A DNA stretch of 37,364 nt from Pseudomonas avellanae BPIC 631 (GCF_000444135.1 NZ_ATDK01000303.1:1-37364), one strand, 5' to 3'; shown: positions 7,859 to 17,490, numbered from the stretch's first letter. Notes: generated from the sequence alone by a model not told the origin. Numbers and translations: made by a program.

Positions 7859-9635
7859 CAGTGTTAATCCACTCTTTCACGACCTGGGCCACACGACCCG
7901 GGTCTTCAGCCACCAAGCTCTTGATTGCGTTCAGCTGTGCGTCATAACCCTCGGTAGGGCTAGGCAGCAGGATGCTTTGCGGACCACCCAGGCTGACACG
8001 GTCATTGGACAACTCGCCATCCAGACCGCCCATGCCACCCAGTTCGGCGTCGCCACCGAAACCGGCCAGTTCCTTGCTCTTGCCGCTGGTGATGTTGTTC
8101 AACACCGGACGCAGCACACCAAACACCAGGATCAGGATGAAGATCACCCCCACCGCCTGCTTGACGATGTCCCAGAACCACGGTTGCGTATAGAACGACG
8201 CTTCAGGCAGTACTTCGGCGCGCTCACTGGAGAACGGCACGTTGATTACGCTGACACTGTCACCACGGCTGGCGTCGAAACCGACGGCATCCTGTACCAG
8301 ACGCGTGAAACGCGCCAGGTCCCCAGCGCTCCACGGCGCACGGGAAACCTCGCCGTTGGCCGCGTTGGTCTTGACCATGTCATCGACCACTACCGCGACC
8401 GACAGACGAGTCAGACGACCCTGCTGTTGCTTGGTGTGGCTGATAGAGCGGTCCAGCTCGAAATTCTTGGTCGATTGCACGCGCTTGTCGGCCGGGTATG
8501 GCGCCAACGCTGGCTGACCGGTTGCCGGGTCCATGATCTGCTGACCGTTGGCATCCAGCAGCGGCTGGCCTGGGGCGATAGGGCCTGCCGCACCGGCAGC
8601 ACCCGCCGCCGCATTTTGCGGTGCGGTGGCAGGGCCCGGCGGCTGATTGCTCAATGCACCCGGAACACCGCCTGTGCTTGAACTGCTGGAACGTTGTTCG
8701 TTGACCGATTGCTCGCTGCGCAAGGCAGGCTGGTCAGGGTTAAAGCTTTCTGCGGTCGATTCGACGGCGCTGAAATCGACCACTGCCGAGACTTCCGCCT
8801 TATAGCGATCATTGCCCAGAATCGGCTGCAGGATGTTCTGCACGCGCTGGGTCAGCATGCCTTCCATACGACGGCTGTAATCGAATTGCTTGCCGGCCAT
8901 GTTCAGTTCGGAGTTTTCCGCCTGATCGGACAGCAGCGTGCCCTTCTGGTCGACCACGGTAATCTGCGACTTGCTCAGCTCGGGGACACTGGTGGCCACC
9001 AGATTGATGATGGCCAGCACCTGGCTGGGTTCCAGCGAACGGCCGGCATACAGCTCGACCAATACCGAGGCGCTGGGCTTGCGGTCATCGCGGACAAATA
9101 CCGAGCTTTTCGGAATGGCCAGGTGCACACGGGCACCCTTGACATTGTTCAGGGCGGAGATGGTACGAGCCAGTTCGCCTTCCAGACCACGGCGATAACG
9201 CGTGGCTTCCATGAACTGGCTGGTCCCCAGCCCCTGGTCCTTGTCGAGGATCTCAAAACCTATATTGGCGTCGTTCTGAACCACGCCCGCCTGCGCCAGC
9301 TGGATACGCGCACGCTGCACGTCATCGGACTTCACCAGCAGAGCACCGGAATTGGGTTCGACGGTGTAGTTGATGTTCGCCGCCGTCAGGGTGTCCATGA
9401 TCTGCTTGCTGTCCATGCCCGCCAGGCTGCCATAAAGCGGACGGTAGTCAGGTTGCTGGGACCAGAGCACCACGGCAAAGCCGATGGCCACGCTCGCGGC
9501 AAGACCGACCATAAGGCCGATCTGACGCAGCATGGTCATTTCAGAGAGATTTTCCAGAAAAGACAAACCGAACAGCGGTTTCTTATCGGAAGCGCCCGCT
9601 CTTGCAGGAACGGTATCGGCAGTTGCTTCGGCCAT
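7851..9635 (-). CDS. fliF: Flagellar MS-ring protein FliF
   Basis: FliF (594 residues) builds the inner-membrane MS ring, the base on which the flagellum assembles. Two membrane segments are visible, near residues 33-55 and 492-512. Between them is a large periplasmic region with ring-building domains (about 55-230), followed by a Pro/Gly/Ala-rich loop. The cytoplasmic C-terminus (end YDAQLNAIKSLVAEDPGRVA) binds FliG. It follows fliE by 15 nt in the same operon. Confidence 0.96.
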   Translation of the reverse strand: MAEATADTVPARAGASDKKPLFGLSFLENLSEMTMLRQIGLMVGLAASVAIGFAVVLWSQQPDYRPLYGSLAGMDSKQIMDTLTAANINYTVEPNSGALLVKSDDVQRARIQLAQAGVVQNDANIGFEILDKDQGLGTSQFMEATRYRRGLEGELARTISALNNVKGARVHLAIPKSSVFVRDDRKPSASVLVELYAGRSLEPSQVLAIINLVATSVPELSKSQITVVDQKGTLLSDQAENSELNMAGKQFDYSRRMEGMLTQRVQNILQPILGNDRYKAEVSAVVDFSAVESTAESFNPDQPALRSEQSVNEQRSSSSSTGGVPGALSNQPPGPATAPQNAAAGAAGAAGPIAPGQPLLDANGQQIMDPATGQPALAPYPADKRVQSTKNFELDRSISHTKQQQGRLTRLSVAVVVDDMVKTNAANGEVSRAPWSAGDLARFTRLVQDAVGFDASRGDSVSVINVPFSSERAEVLPEASFYTQPWFWDIVKQAVGVIFILILVFGVLRPVLNNITSGKSKELAGFGGDAELGGMGGLDGELSNDRVSLGGPQSILLPSPTEGYDAQLNAIKSLVAEDPGRVAQVVKEWINTDE

Positions 9636-9650
9636 GACTCAGTACGTCCC

Positions 9651-9980
9651 TTAAACCGGCATCTGCATGATGTCTTGGTAAGCTTGAACCAGCTTGTTAC
9701 GCACCTGGGTCAACGCCTGAAAAGACACACTGGCTTTCTGCGACGAGATCATGACGTCGGTCAGATCAATGCCGCTCTTGCCCACTTCAAATGCATTGGC
9801 CAACTGGCTGGAAGCCTGCTGGGTCTGCGCAACTTTGTTGACGGCCTGGCCAAGCATGTCGGCGAAGCTGCTGGCTCCGGCTTCCTGCGCGCCGGACACG
9901 GGCTTGGGTGCAGACATCGCATCCATCTGCATGGCCCGCATATCCAACATCAAGCGATTAAATTCAACACCTTGGCTCAT
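9651..9980 (-). CDS. fliE: Flagellar hook-basal body protein FliE
   Basis: A small 109-residue protein joining the MS ring to the rod and the first exported substrate. The conserved C-terminal half contains the [12 protein letters not shown] and [21 protein letters not shown] segments. The start MSQGVEF at 9980 was chosen over an open frame to 10007 because it fits family length and has a purine-rich site (GAGAG) upstream. It is the first gene of the fliEFGHIJ operon, with a sigma54 promoter about 65-80 nt upstream. Confidence 0.94.
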   Translation of the reverse strand: MSQGVEFNRLMLDMRAMQMDAMSAPKPVSGAQEAGASSFADMLGQAVNKVAQTQQASSQLANAFEVGKSGIDLTDVMISSQKASVSFQALTQVRNKLVQAYQDIMQMPV

Positions 9981-10043
9981 GGACGTTTTCTCTCGTAAGG
10001 CCCGCAAATTTTTGACACTGATTCAGCGGGTACAGAAGACATA

Positions 10044-10058
10044 GCAACAACGGTGCCA
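10044..10058 (-). promoter_or_regulatory. Sigma54 promoter of fliE operon
   Basis: The minus strand reads TGGCAC-CGTTG-TTGCT, a complete match to the -24/-12 consensus. The predicted start near 10032 leaves a leader of about 52 nt to fliE. In P. aeruginosa the matching operon is RpoN- and FleQ-dependent. The 150 nt between this site and the end of fleR show no gene. Confidence 0.85.
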
Positions 10059-10221
10059 GCTGAATGATGGCAATTTGACACATCACAAGGGAATGCCATG
10101 TTACCCGACATAAAATCGCTCTGGACCGCTTGTATATCAAGGGGCGCGGGCGATTATGGCTTCCGTCGGTTATACAAAACCCACACGAAAATTGAACACA
10201 CGCTCATCGCACGCCACCTGT

Positions 10222-11637
10222 TCAGGTGGCAAACAGATAACCCTCGACATCCATCCCGGCGTCGCGCATCTGCGCCAGCTTGTAACGCAACGTACGCGGA
10301 CTGATACCCAACCGTTCGGCCGCCTCCTTGCGACGACCGCGCTCGGCGCGCAGCGTGTCGATGATCATTTGAAACTCACGACGCCTGAGGTCATCACCCA
10401 GCGCCCCGGCTGATTCAGCACCTACACAAACACCGGCATTCTCTGCCGAAGAGATGACAGGCTGAGGGGGCAAAGCCTCGCTCGGCACCGCGACAGGCAG
10501 GCTGGTGACCGGCCCGGCAAGACAGAAATCCTGCGCCTGTATCACCCCGCCCTGCTGCAGAATCAAAGCCCGCTGCACGGCGTTATCCAGTTCACGCACG
10601 TTGCCGGGCCACGGGTAGCTCACCAGACACTGCTGCGCCTCGGCAGAAAGACGAACCGGCGCATGTTTCATTTTATTGACGTGCTTGGCCAGTAGTCGCT
10701 CGGCCAACGGCAGAATATCGGCAGTCCTTTGACGCAATGCCTGCCACGCCAGCGGAAATACCGAAAGCCGGTAAAACAAATCCTCGCGAAAACGCCCCGC
10801 CGCCACTTCACCGGCCAGATCGCGGTTAGTGGTTGCCACTACGCGAATGTCCAGAGTGATCGGCTTGCGCGCACCAACGCGCTCGACCTCTCGTTCCTGC
10901 AATACACGCAGCAGCTTGGCTTGCAGCCCCATGGGCATTTCAGAAATCTCGTCGAGCAGGATTGTGCCGCCGTCTGCCTGCTCGAATTTGCCTGCCTGCG
11001 CCGCAATTGCGCCGGTGAACGAGCCCTTTTCATGACCGAACAGCGTTGCTTCCAGCATGTTGTCGGGGATGGCGGCGCAGTTGATCGCAATAAAAGGCTT
11101 ATCGGCACGCGGCGAATTTTGATGAATGAAACGCGCCAGCACCTCTTTGCCTGTGCCGGACTCGCCGGAAATAAGCACGGTGGAGTCGCTTTTCGCCACG
11201 CGACTGGCCAGGTTCAGCAACTGGATGCTGGCGGGTTCGACCGCGATCGGCCCGTCACTCTCGGCAGGCCCCAAGCGCCCCAGTGCATGACGCGCAACCA
11301 GCGCGATCAGGGCCTTGGGCTCGAAAGGCTTGACCAGATAATCCGCCGCGCCCTGACGCATGGCATCGACCGCACGATCGACTGCGCCGTGGGCGGTCAT
11401 CAGCAGTACCGGCAGTTGCGGATGCCGACTGCGCAACAGGCTCAATAATTGATGACCGTCCATGCCCGGCATATTGACGTCACTGATGACCAGACTGAAC
11501 GGCTGCGCCTCGGCCGCGACCAGCGCCTCCTCCGCAGAGCCGACCGCCTGGTATCCATAACCGGCCAGCTCCAGGGTTTCCCCAAGCGCCTCGCGCAGAG
11601 AACGGTCGTCCTCGACCAACAGCACATTGATCGGCAT
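10222..11637 (-). CDS. fleR: Sigma54-dependent response regulator FleR
   Basis: FleR (471 residues) is an NtrC-type activator paired with FleS. The receiver (1-120) has Asp10/Asp11, phosphoacceptor Asp53 and Lys103. The AAA+ domain (about 135-365) has Walker A GESGTGKE (158-165), a sigma54 contact loop GSFTGA (205-210) and Walker B GTILLDE (224-230). A C-terminal Fis-type helix-turn-helix contains ISPRTLRYKLAQM. In Pseudomonas, phosphorylated FleR turns on class III flagellar operons. Its start codon overlaps the fleS stop (TGATG), so the two are translationally coupled. Confidence 0.95.
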   Translation of the reverse strand: MPINVLLVEDDRSLREALGETLELAGYGYQAVGSAEEALVAAEAQPFSLVISDVNMPGMDGHQLLSLLRSRHPQLPVLLMTAHGAVDRAVDAMRQGAADYLVKPFEPKALIALVARHALGRLGPAESDGPIAVEPASIQLLNLASRVAKSDSTVLISGESGTGKEVLARFIHQNSPRADKPFIAINCAAIPDNMLEATLFGHEKGSFTGAIAAQAGKFEQADGGTILLDEISEMPMGLQAKLLRVLQEREVERVGARKPITLDIRVVATTNRDLAGEVAAGRFREDLFYRLSVFPLAWQALRQRTADILPLAERLLAKHVNKMKHAPVRLSAEAQQCLVSYPWPGNVRELDNAVQRALILQQGGVIQAQDFCLAGPVTSLPVAVPSEALPPQPVISSAENAGVCVGAESAGALGDDLRRREFQMIIDTLRAERGRRKEAAERLGISPRTLRYKLAQMRDAGMDVEGYLFAT

Positions 11638-12851
11638 CAGTTGTTACCCATCGGGCTGGAAGCCGGAATCAATGGCAGGCTGACGATTGCACAGGTGCCA
11701 CGCCCGACCCGTGACAGATAATGCACACCGCCCTGATGCGCACGCGACACCGCCGTTACCACGGCCAGACCGAGCCCGGTGCCGGTGGTCTTGGTGGTGA
11801 AGAACGGCTCACCGATGCGCGCCAGTGCGGCCTTGTCCATGCCGCTGCCGTTATCGCTGAAGCACACGCGCAGCACGTTGCCGCGGCTGTAGGCATGCAC
11901 TTTCAGCAATGACCGCCCGGCACTGGCCTGGGCGGCGTTTTCAATCAGGTTGAGCAACGCACCAACCAATGTGTCGCGATTGCACAGCAGCTCGCCATCG
12001 ATGCTATCGCACTGCCAGCGCACCGATACGCCTTGCACATGGGTCACGGCAGCGTTTTGCAGCGCATGGAACAGCGCACCGGGCGTAAGACGATCCGTCA
12101 GCGGCAACTCGCCACGGGCGAACACCAGCATGTCGCGAACCTGGTGCTCAAGCTCGTGCAGGCGATCCTTGAGCCGCGCGGCGAAGCGTTGCTGGGTTTC
12201 CACCGGCAATTCCTGCTCGGTCAAATGGCTGGCGTAGATCATTGCCGCCGACAATGGCGTGCGAATCTGATGCGCCAGAGAAGCAACCATCCGGCCCAGC
12301 GACGACAAACGCTCGTGGCGAGCCAGCTGCTCCTGAAGGCGACGGGTTTCGGTCAGGTCGTTGAGCAACACCAGTTGCCCAGGCTCGGCGTCCAGCGAAC
12401 GGGTGGCAATGGAAAGCCTGCGGCCATCCTTGAGGGAGACTTCGTGGCCATCGTCTTCACGCGGGGCAAAGCAGCGGCTGATGACGTGACGCCAGAGCAT
12501 GCCCAGCAAGGGCTGGCCGAGCAGATCGATGGCCGCCGGGTTGGCCTCACGCACCACGCCCATGCCATCGATGACGATTACGCCACCGGGCAGCAGATCC
12601 AGCAGGTTCTGCAGGCGGTTGGCCAGGCGCTCTTTCTCTGCCAGTTCCTGCAGACGTTGAGCGCCGGCATCGGCCAGTTCACTCTTGAGTTCGGTGACAC
12701 GCGCTTCCAGCAACCCGTAGGAATCGGTCAACTGTGCGGACATCTGATTGAACAGCGAGAACGCCTGCTCCAGCCCCTGACGACTTTCCAGCTCCGGGGA
12801 GTACTGGGCCTGAGCAGATTGGGCGGAAGTCAGTTGGGCGGCCTGGGACAT
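11637..12851 (-). CDS. fleS: Sensor histidine kinase FleS
   Basis: A 404-residue kinase with no membrane segment, so it is cytoplasmic like FleS of P. aeruginosa. A coiled-coil stretch (about 40-85) precedes a PAS domain (about 80-170). The dimerisation/phosphoacceptor domain has the H-box LAHQIRTPLS with His194. The ATPase domain has the N-box NLIENAAQAS, DNGSGMD and TGTGLGL. It signals to FleR, encoded next. A sigma54 promoter lies about 55-70 nt upstream. Confidence 0.95.
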   Translation of the reverse strand: MSQAAQLTSAQSAQAQYSPELESRQGLEQAFSLFNQMSAQLTDSYGLLEARVTELKSELADAGAQRLQELAEKERLANRLQNLLDLLPGGVIVIDGMGVVREANPAAIDLLGQPLLGMLWRHVISRCFAPREDDGHEVSLKDGRRLSIATRSLDAEPGQLVLLNDLTETRRLQEQLARHERLSSLGRMVASLAHQIRTPLSAAMIYASHLTEQELPVETQQRFAARLKDRLHELEHQVRDMLVFARGELPLTDRLTPGALFHALQNAAVTHVQGVSVRWQCDSIDGELLCNRDTLVGALLNLIENAAQASAGRSLLKVHAYSRGNVLRVCFSDNGSGMDKAALARIGEPFFTTKTTGTGLGLAVVTAVSRAHQGGVHYLSRVGRGTCAIVSLPLIPASSPMGNN

Positions 12852-12905
12852 AGTTCATCTCTCTCGTGGCGAACCGTCAGTAAACGGTGTGTTAAGAGAG
12901 ACATA

Positions 12906-12920
12906 GCAATCCTCGTGCCG
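12906..12920 (-). promoter_or_regulatory. Sigma54 promoter of fleSR
   Basis: The minus strand reads CGGCAC-GAGGA-TTGCT, with one mismatch to TGGCAC and exact -24/-12 spacing. The leader to fleS would be about 43 nt. fleSR is a known FleQ/RpoN target in P. aeruginosa, which fits this site just beyond the fleQ terminator. Confidence 0.78.
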
Positions 12921-12946
12921 AAAAAAAACCCTTGAAAATTCAAGGG
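12921..12946 (-). terminator. Terminator of fleQ
   Basis: A stem CCCTTGAA/TTCAAGGG is followed on the minus strand by eight T residues, a textbook intrinsic terminator. It lies 28 nt after the fleQ stop and directly abuts the fleS -24 element. Confidence 0.88.
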
Positions 12947-12973
12947 CTTGATTTTTAGCGTTTGAAACAGGCG

Positions 12974-14449
12974 TCAATCCTCCGCCTGTTCATCACCCTC
13001 GCGACGGCTCATACCGTACTTGCGCATCTTCTCGACCAGCGTGGTCCGGCGAATCCGCAAGCGCTCCGCTGCGCGAGCCACAATGCCGTTGGCATCGTCC
13101 AGCGCCTGCTGAATCAGACCTTGTTCCAGACCACCCAGGTAGTCTTTCAGGTCGAGCCCTTCAGGCGGCAGCATGGCACCGGACGCGAAGTTCGGCGTGT
13201 TGCTGTTGATGGCGACGCGCTCTTCGATATCGCTGCGCATACTGTCGACCATCTGCTCGTCTTCATCATCGACGTAGCGAAACTTCTTCGGCAGCTCGGC
13301 CACGCCGATCACACCGTACGGGTGCATGATCGCCATGCGCTCGACCAGGTTGGCCAGCTCGCGAACGTTGCCCGGCCAGGCGTGACGACACAGCGACATG
13401 ATGGCGGCCGAGTTGAAACGAATTGAACCGCGCTTTTCGTGCTCCATGCGTGAGATCAATTCGTTCATCAGCAGCGGGATGTCTTCTACGCGCTCACGCA
13501 GCGGTGCCATCTCGATAGGGAACACATTGAGACGGTAATAAAGGTCTTCGCGAAAGCTGCCAAGCTCGATCATGTTTTCGAGGTTCTTGTGCGTCGCGGC
13601 AATGATGCGCACGTCGATGCTCTGCGTCTTGTTGCTGCCGACACGCTCGAAGGTCCGCTCCTGCAACACGCGCAGCAGCTTGACCTGCATCGGCAGTGGC
13701 ATGTCGCCGATTTCATCGAGGAACAGCGTACCTCCGTTGGCCAGCTCGAAACGGCCGGCACGGCTGGTGATTGCCCCGGTAAACGCGCCCTTCTCGTGCC
13801 CGAACAACTCGCTTTCGAGCAGTTCGGCCGGAATGGCGCCGCAGTTGACCGGCACAAACGGCGCATCACGGCGCTTGGAATGGTAATGCAGGTTGCGGGC
13901 AACGACTTCCTTGCCGGTCCCGGACTCACCGAGAATCAGGACGCTGGCATCGGTGTCGGCGACTTGCTGCATCATCTGCCGTACGTGCTGGATCGCGCGG
14001 CTGGTGCCTACCAGGCTGCGGAACAGGTTCGGCTCGCGATGACGACCGCGCTCGCGGGCCTGATCGTACATTTCACGATAGACCTGGGCACGGTGCAGGG
14101 AGTCGAGCAGCTTGCTGTAGCTGGGGGGCATTTCGAGCGCGGAGAGCACGCGCCTGCGCAGATCCTCCGGCAGCTCGACGGAAGAGTTTTCGCTCAACAG
14201 CAGTACGGGAAGGAACTCATCCCATGCCGCGATGGTCTCAAGAAGCCCTTGCAGGCTGCCCGGGGCGCTGACGCTCCCGACCAGCACGCACAGAACCTCT
14301 CGCGTGGACGCCAAAGAGCCGACCACCTGCTGCCAGTCCTGGCTGGAACAGGAGAGATTTTCTTCGCCAAGAAAATTCAGGATAACCGCCAGGTCCCGGC
14401 GGCGCTGGCTATCGTCATCGATTAGCAGAATCTTGATTTCACGCCACAT
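12974..14449 (-). CDS. fleQ: Flagellar master regulator FleQ
   Basis: FleQ (491 residues) is the c-di-GMP-responsive activator at the top of the Pseudomonas flagellar hierarchy. It also represses exopolysaccharide genes when c-di-GMP is low. The N-terminal receiver-like domain has the first acidic pair region (DDD, 11-13), but the usual phosphoacceptor Asp is absent (VLVGSV near 56-60), so it is not controlled by phosphorylation. The AAA+ domain has Walker A GESGTGKE (174-181), loop GAFTGA (221-226) and Walker B TLFLDE (241-246). The C-terminal helix-turn-helix has [17 protein letters not shown]. It is monocistronic: a terminator follows and a 177-nt upstream region separates it from fliT. 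Confidence 0.97.
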   Translation of the reverse strand: MWREIKILLIDDDSQRRRDLAVILNFLGEENLSCSSQDWQQVVGSLASTREVLCVLVGSVSAPGSLQGLLETIAAWDEFLPVLLLSENSSVELPEDLRRRVLSALEMPPSYSKLLDSLHRAQVYREMYDQARERGRHREPNLFRSLVGTSRAIQHVRQMMQQVADTDASVLILGESGTGKEVVARNLHYHSKRRDAPFVPVNCGAIPAELLESELFGHEKGAFTGAITSRAGRFELANGGTLFLDEIGDMPLPMQVKLLRVLQERTFERVGSNKTQSIDVRIIAATHKNLENMIELGSFREDLYYRLNVFPIEMAPLRERVEDIPLLMNELISRMEHEKRGSIRFNSAAIMSLCRHAWPGNVRELANLVERMAIMHPYGVIGVAELPKKFRYVDDEDEQMVDSMRSDIEERVAINSNTPNFASGAMLPPEGLDLKDYLGGLEQGLIQQALDDANGIVARAAERLRIRRTTLVEKMRKYGMSRREGDEQAED

Positions 14450-14534
14450 GCAATAGCAACTTCCCTAGTCAACTCAATGCCCATGATTGGGGGGCAGCTT
14501 GGCATCTCAGCCGGTATAAACCTTGAGACGCCAG

Positions 14535-14563
14535 AAAATAGTAAACATCACTAGTTAAGTCAA
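14535..14563 (-). promoter_or_regulatory. Possible sigma70 promoter of fleQ
   Basis: On the minus strand TTGACT is followed after 17 nt by TATTTT, about 85 nt before the fleQ start codon. P. aeruginosa fleQ is known to use a sigma70 promoter. The -10 is poor and other AT-rich hexamers in the 177-nt gap could serve. Confidence 0.35.
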
Positions 14564-14626
14564 AAAAACGAACACAGTCAAATTTATGGCGAAACTCTTG
14601 TCGACGGATTAAATGACAATTATCAG

Positions 14627-14923
14627 TCAACCGAACAGATGGTATACCTTCGTCGCATTTTTGGCATTCTGGATTTGCGTCATTTCATCGACGACGGCTT
14701 GACGCTCGCCGGTTGCAACATCAATCAGTTGCCGATAGACCCCCAGCAGCTCTTCAAGGTTGCTACGCAGCGCAGGTTCGTCGGCAGGCGCTTCGCTGAC
14801 CACCGCATCCACACACTCGCGACACGCCAGGTCAAGCTTGACGATAGCCTCCCAGTCGCGCTCGGCCAACGCCCCGACCAAGGCTTCCCGGGTTTCTTCG
14901 ATACGCTTGAGCGCAGCACTCAT
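14627..14923 (-). CDS. fliT: Flagellar chaperone FliT-like protein
   Basis: A 98-residue helical protein placed between fliS and fleQ, exactly where Pseudomonas encodes FliT (called FleP in P. aeruginosa). FliT chaperones the filament cap FliD. The ribosome site AGGAG lies upstream of the ATG. It follows fliS by 25 nt and is presumably cotranscribed. The call rests on size, composition and position because FliT sequences are poorly conserved. Confidence 0.8.
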   Translation of the reverse strand: MSAALKRIEETREALVGALAERDWEAIVKLDLACRECVDAVVSEAPADEPALRSNLEELLGVYRQLIDVATGERQAVVDEMTQIQNAKNATKVYHLFG

Positions 14924-14948
14924 TTTATTGTTCTCCTAGAGCAGCAGG

Positions 14949-15338
14949 TTATTGCACGGTGGCAATCGCGTCCCAGCCTTCCTTGACGGTGATCAGCAGA
15001 CCGGCGACTTCGTCGAGCATCTTCTGATCGTTGCGGGCATTGGCTTCGGCCAGACGCGTCATCATGTAGTGATAAAGGCTGTCCTGCCTGACCAGCGCTT
15101 CGCTGGGGGCGTTGTCCAGGTCCAGGCCTTCACGCAGGCCGCCGACAATACCGATCGCCTTGCTGATGAACACGCCTTTGCTGGCGACGTCACGGCGCGC
15201 CATGGCACCCTTGGCTTGAGCGATACGGTCCAGGCCACCCTCCATCAACATCTGAACCAGACGATGAGGACTGGCTTCGGAGGTCTGAGCCTGGGAGCCA
15301 ATCTTCTGATACTGACGCAACGCTAACATCGGATTCAT
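14949..15338 (-). CDS. fliS: Flagellin chaperone FliS
   Basis: FliS (129 residues) binds the C-terminal disordered part of flagellin, stops it polymerising in the cytosol and delivers it to the export gate. The family N-terminal segment (LRQYQKIGSQAQTSEASPHRLV) and the helical bundle are clear. The start has GAGG at 8 nt spacing. A sigma28-like promoter lies about 40-70 nt upstream, after the fliD terminator, so the gene can be transcribed apart from fliC-flaG-fliD. Confidence 0.93.
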   Translation of the reverse strand: MNPMLALRQYQKIGSQAQTSEASPHRLVQMLMEGGLDRIAQAKGAMARRDVASKGVFISKAIGIVGGLREGLDLDNAPSEALVRQDSLYHYMMTRLAEANARNDQKMLDEVAGLLITVKEGWDAIATVQ

Positions 15339-15379
15339 ATGGGGGGCCTCGTCACAAATCCAGAATACTGATATTCAAG

Positions 15380-15406
15380 CTATCGACGCATCGCGCAGAA
15401 ACTTTA
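15380..15406 (-). promoter_or_regulatory. Sigma28 (FliA) promoter of fliS
   Basis: The minus strand reads TAAAGTTT, 11 nt, GTCGATAG. This is a perfect match to the enteric -35 consensus (TAAAGTTT), exact spacing, and 6 of 8 at the -10 (GCCGATAA). Confidence 0.72.
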
Positions 15407-15416
15407 GCCCAAAAGC

Positions 15417-15443
15417 AAGAACCCGACACGAAGTCGGGTTCTT
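15417..15443 (-). terminator. Terminator of fliD
   Basis: An 11-bp perfect stem (AAGAACCCGAC/GTCGGGTTCTT) with a 5-nt loop is followed on the minus strand by GCTTTTGGG. It lies about 20 nt after the fliD stop. Confidence 0.82.
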
Positions 15444-15463
15444 GATACTGCTGTAAATTGAAT

Positions 15464-16942
15464 TTACGAAGCGCTTTTCTGCGCGTTCATCGCTTCGAAT
15501 ATCGAAGTGATACTGGTAGAGGTCGCCTTAAGCTGCCCTACAACCAGGTCCATCGCGTTGTACTTCTTGGTCAGGCTGTCCGTCAAGCTTGTAATACGAC
15601 GGTCAAGTGCGTCCTGATCGCTGGCAATTCGGGTCTGAATTTTGGTCAGGCTGGACGTCTTGCTGGCCAGAACGCCGTCAGACTTCGTATAGGGCAGAAG
15701 CGCTTTACTCATCCGCGCAACCAGGCCGCCATCCACCGTACCGTCGGCGTTGGTTGCACCTGTGCCGGTGAACATGGTCTGGATCTGGCTGCCCAGCTTC
15801 TTGTCATTCAGCGCTGCAGTGAATGTAACGGTGTCAAGCGACAGCGTGCCGTTGGACTGCTCGGTCTTGATACCCAACTGCGACAGCGCACTGAGGCCGG
15901 CACTTGAAGAGGCACCCGCCAACTGATCACGGATAGTTGCCAACAGCGCACGCGGCGTGGCGTCGCCGGTAAGGGCGGCCGCCGTGAAAACGCCCTTGTC
16001 GCTGATCGAACCCTTGGTCAGGGAAGTCACCAGGGTGGCCAGCGTGTTGTAGGAGTCCACGAAGGACTGCAGCGACGCCTTAAGCCCATCGGTGTTGGTA
16101 GCCACTGTGACGGTGGTCGTTGCTCCAGTAGCACTTGGCGCGACCAGATCAAAGGTCAGACCGGAAATCGCTGTGCTGATCGTGTTCGTCTTGCTGGTCA
16201 GACTCAGACCATCAACCGTGAAGGCAGCATCCTTGGCAGTCGCAGTGATCGCTCCTGCACCGGGAATCGCTTTGCCGCTGGCATCGGTACCCGTGCTGGT
16301 GTCGCTCATCAGCTTGGTACCATCGATATTCAGCGCTTCCTGACCGGAAGCACCCACTACCGAGATGTCAGAGCCCTTGCCGGTGGTTGTAGAGCTGAAA
16401 ACCAGCCTGGCACCGTTGTCGTCGTTGATGATGTTGGCGGTAATGCCTTTGCCCTGCAGCGACGAGTTGATCTTGTCGCGCACTTCCTGCAACGTCGATG
16501 CCTTGTCGATATTGACATCGTATTCAGTGCCATTCTGAGTGATTTTCAGGGTACCACTCGGAATAGCACTCGCCTGCGTCGAGCTTAGTGCGGCCGTAGC
16601 CACCTTCGAAGGCGTTGCCAACTGGCTGACACTGATAGCGTAAGTACCGTTAACAGCCGTGTTGCCGGCAGTTGCCTTGACCACTGCTTCATTGGCAGAT
16701 GTCGCAGCAAAGCCCTGAAAAGCAGGCGTGGTGGAGCTGCCCAGGGTATCCAGGGTTTTCTGGAACGCAGCCAACGCCGACGTCAGCTGACTGACACCCG
16801 ACAGCGATGCAGTTGTAGCGGCGGTCTGTTTGTCGATCTGGTTCTGCTTGGGCGCTTTCTCGGCTCCCACAAGACCTTCAACGATGGAGGTAATTGCCAG
16901 ACCCGAACCCAGGCCCGTTGTCGATGTAATTGGACTTGCCAT
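15464..16942 (-). CDS. fliD: Flagellar filament cap protein FliD
   Basis: FliD (492 residues) forms the cap at the filament tip and folds newly exported flagellin into place. It is also an adhesin in some Pseudomonas. The N-terminal FliD domain (about 10-110) begins STTGLGSGLAI, and the C-terminal FliD domain (about 235-475) follows a variable middle. It starts 83 nt after flaG and ends at a strong terminator. Confidence 0.95.
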   Translation of the reverse strand: MASPITSTTGLGSGLAITSIVEGLVGAEKAPKQNQIDKQTAATTASLSGVSQLTSALAAFQKTLDTLGSSTTPAFQGFAATSANEAVVKATAGNTAVNGTYAISVSQLATPSKVATAALSSTQASAIPSGTLKITQNGTEYDVNIDKASTLQEVRDKINSSLQGKGITANIINDDNGARLVFSSTTTGKGSDISVVGASGQEALNIDGTKLMSDTSTGTDASGKAIPGAGAITATAKDAAFTVDGLSLTSKTNTISTAISGLTFDLVAPSATGATTTVTVATNTDGLKASLQSFVDSYNTLATLVTSLTKGSISDKGVFTAAALTGDATPRALLATIRDQLAGASSSAGLSALSQLGIKTEQSNGTLSLDTVTFTAALNDKKLGSQIQTMFTGTGATNADGTVDGGLVARMSKALLPYTKSDGVLASKTSSLTKIQTRIASDQDALDRRITSLTDSLTKKYNAMDLVVGQLKATSTSITSIFEAMNAQKSAS

Positions 16943-17025
16943 TTTGCTTCTCCCTTCAAGAATGTCGCCGGTTTTTCTGTCGCGTCAACGCATCAGGCAA
17001 CCTGCAACAAATACCGTACCGGCGA

Positions 17026-17418
17026 TCACGCCCTGGCGCGGAACAACAAGCTGTTCGCATCACTCAGGCTATCGGCCAGTTTCAGGATTTCTGCATTGGG
17101 AATTTGTCTTACCACTTCACCCGAGTCACTGGCAATGACCTTGACGATCACTTTGCCAGAAGCTTCATCAATCGAAAACTCGAGATTGCGCTTCACCGAG
17201 TGAAAAAATTTCTGGATGTCTTCTGCAGCGGCTTTGACTTTCGCCTCGTCGTGAGAGTCATCCTTGTGCAAATCCGAGCCTTTACTTTCTTCAGGAGCAG
17301 CGACACGCTCCACCGATTTGACGTCGGCTGGCTTGTCAACAGACTTGTCCGACACGGGGGCCTGACTTGCCGGTTGAACGGCCGGATAAGACACGTTCAG
17401 CTTTACACTTATATCCAT
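17026..17418 (-). CDS. flaG: Flagellar protein FlaG
   Basis: A 130-residue protein of the FlaG family. The conserved C-terminal part (about 70-130) carries FSIDEASGKVIVKVIASDSGEVVRQIP. The N-terminal third is a hydrophilic linker rich in Lys, Asp and Ser. FlaG loss lengthens filaments in other Pseudomonas. The ATG at 17418 has GGAGGT at 7 nt spacing. In-frame GTG and ATG codons up to 17427 touch the ribosome site and are not used. It sits between fliC and fliD. Confidence 0.88.
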   Translation of the reverse strand: MDISVKLNVSYPAVQPASQAPVSDKSVDKPADVKSVERVAAPEESKGSDLHKDDSHDEAKVKAAAEDIQKFFHSVKRNLEFSIDEASGKVIVKVIASDSGEVVRQIPNAEILKLADSLSDANSLLFRARA

Positions 17419-17437
17419 GACCATCACCTCCGAAAGT

Positions 17438-17474
17438 AAAAAAGCGAGAGAGCGCTATTACGCACTCCCCCGCT
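17438..17474 (-). terminator. Terminator of fliC
   Basis: A 13-bp stem containing several G-T pairs, with a short AT-rich loop, is followed by six T residues on the minus strand. It starts 17 nt after the fliC stop. Since flaG starts only 20 nt further on with no promoter visible, some readthrough must supply flaG-fliD. Confidence 0.78.
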
Positions 17475-17490
17475 AAAACTCATGCCGATA

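Noticed and set aside
10213..10230. Inverted repeat at the fleR stop as a terminator
   Set aside because: The 8-bp arms leave only a 2-nt loop, the stop codon lies inside it, and no T-run follows.
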